Positions 63,543 to 64,000 of a stretch of 64,000 nucleotides of DNA are shown here, one piece after another. The stretch lies in NCBI RefSeq assembly GCF_013426915.1, contig NZ_AP023179.1, positions 2,480,001 to 2,544,000 on the forward strand. Direction: 5' to 3'. This DNA comes from Paraburkholderia sp. PGU19. Its GTDB lineage: Bacteria; Pseudomonadota; Gammaproteobacteria; Burkholderiales; Burkholderiaceae. The notes beneath the pieces are model-generated. The model ran no database searches. It was not told the origin of the DNA and worked only from the letters and a program-made list of their open reading frames with translations. Both the position numbers and the translations under genes were made by a program. Within the stretch, counting starts at the first letter, position 1. Each line of letters starts with the position of its first letter.

Positions 63543-64000
63543 ATGGCGGGTCATTCGAAATGGGCCAACATCAAGCATAAGAAAGCAGCGGCCGATGCCA
63601 AGAAGGGCAAGGTCTGGACGCGGCTCATCAAGGAAATCCAGGTCGCGGCCCGCATGGGCGGCGGCGACATCGACTCGAACCCGCGTCTGCGGCTCGCCGT
63701 CGACAAGGCGTACGACGCCAACATGCCGAAAGACAACATCAACCGCGCCATCCAGCGCGGCGTCGGCGGTGTAGATGGCGCGAACTACGAAGAAATCCGC
63801 TACGAAGGCTACGGCATCGGCGGCGCCGCCGTCATCGTCGACACGATGACGGACAACCGCACCCGCACCGTCGCGGAAGTGCGCCACGCGTTCTCGAAGT
63901 TCGGCGGCAACATGGGCACGGACGGCTCGGTGTCGTTCATGTTCGATCACGTCGGCCAGTTCCTGTTCGCGCCCGGCACGCCCGAAGACAAGCTGATGGA
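63543..64000 (+). CDS. YebC/PmpR family protein (truncated by window end)
   Basis: The first 152 codons of a YebC-type regulator/TACO1-like ribosome factor. It starts [23 protein letters not shown] behind an AGGAGAAAGG-type site, with conserved [21 protein letters not shown] and [22 protein letters not shown]. The family acts as a DNA-binding regulator or in translation of proline-rich stretches. The C-terminal third lies beyond the window. Confidence 0.94.
   Translation, partial: MAGHSKWANIKHKKAAADAKKGKVWTRLIKEIQVAARMGGGDIDSNPRLRLAVDKAYDANMPKDNINRAIQRGVGGVDGANYEEIRYEGYGIGGAAVIVDTMTDNRTRTVAEVRHAFSKFGGNMGTDGSVSFMFDHVGQFLFAPGTPEDKLM

Overview
The window is a chromosomal piece of a high-GC beta-proteobacterium of the Burkholderiaceae, most likely Paraburkholderia or Caballeronia. 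This rests on gene order: tpiA-secG-tRNA-Leu-nuoA..N-DUF2818, ilvI-ilvH-ilvC-psd-pssA-leuA, and the sigma factor-DUF3619-DUF3106-RDD cluster. No database search was possible, so names rest on motifs, lengths and synteny.

Layout. 1-18 kb (minus): tpiA, secG, tRNA-Leu(GAG), the 14-gene complex I operon, a DUF2818 gene and a NUDIX hydrolase. 18-24 kb: quinone oxidoreductase, pnp (frameshifted), rpsO, a periplasmic amino-acid-type binding protein (frameshifted) and a lipoprotein. 24-34.6 kb (minus): the branched-chain amino acid genes ilvI, ilvH, ilvC and leuA together with the phosphatidylethanolamine genes psd and pssA. A group II intron lies between ilvC and psd. 35-37.3 kb (plus): an ECF-type sigma factor and three associated small genes. 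38.3-41.1 kb (plus): a metallophosphoesterase, a glycosyltransferase and a diacylglycerol kinase that look like a PlcP/Agt lipid-remodelling module, with a candidate Pho box. 42-50 kb: TetR, LOG, SDR, DUF924, AlaX, a truncated globin, an FtsX-type permease (frameshifted), DUF4126, and a guanidinium exporter under a guanidine-II riboswitch. 50-59.7 kb (minus): the potassium system kdpF-A-B-C and kdpD-E, with a KdpE-like operator and a 37-codon gene in front of kdpF. 59.7-64 kb: a second quinone oxidoreductase, mgsA, an SDR, upp, and the start of a YebC-family gene.

The least explained structure is a family of intergenic elements. Four full copies (25881, 37455, 41274, 53998) are each 591-592 bp and nearly palindromic. 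Each has 82-bp outer arms carrying a 15-bp-stem hairpin and a 24-bp inner inverted repeat, and the asymmetric core is flipped in two of the four. A fifth copy (63105) appears to have collapsed to a short perfect hairpin. Three genes (pnp, the binding protein, the permease) are each broken by loss of one base in a G/C run, a pattern that suggests sequencing error as much as biology.
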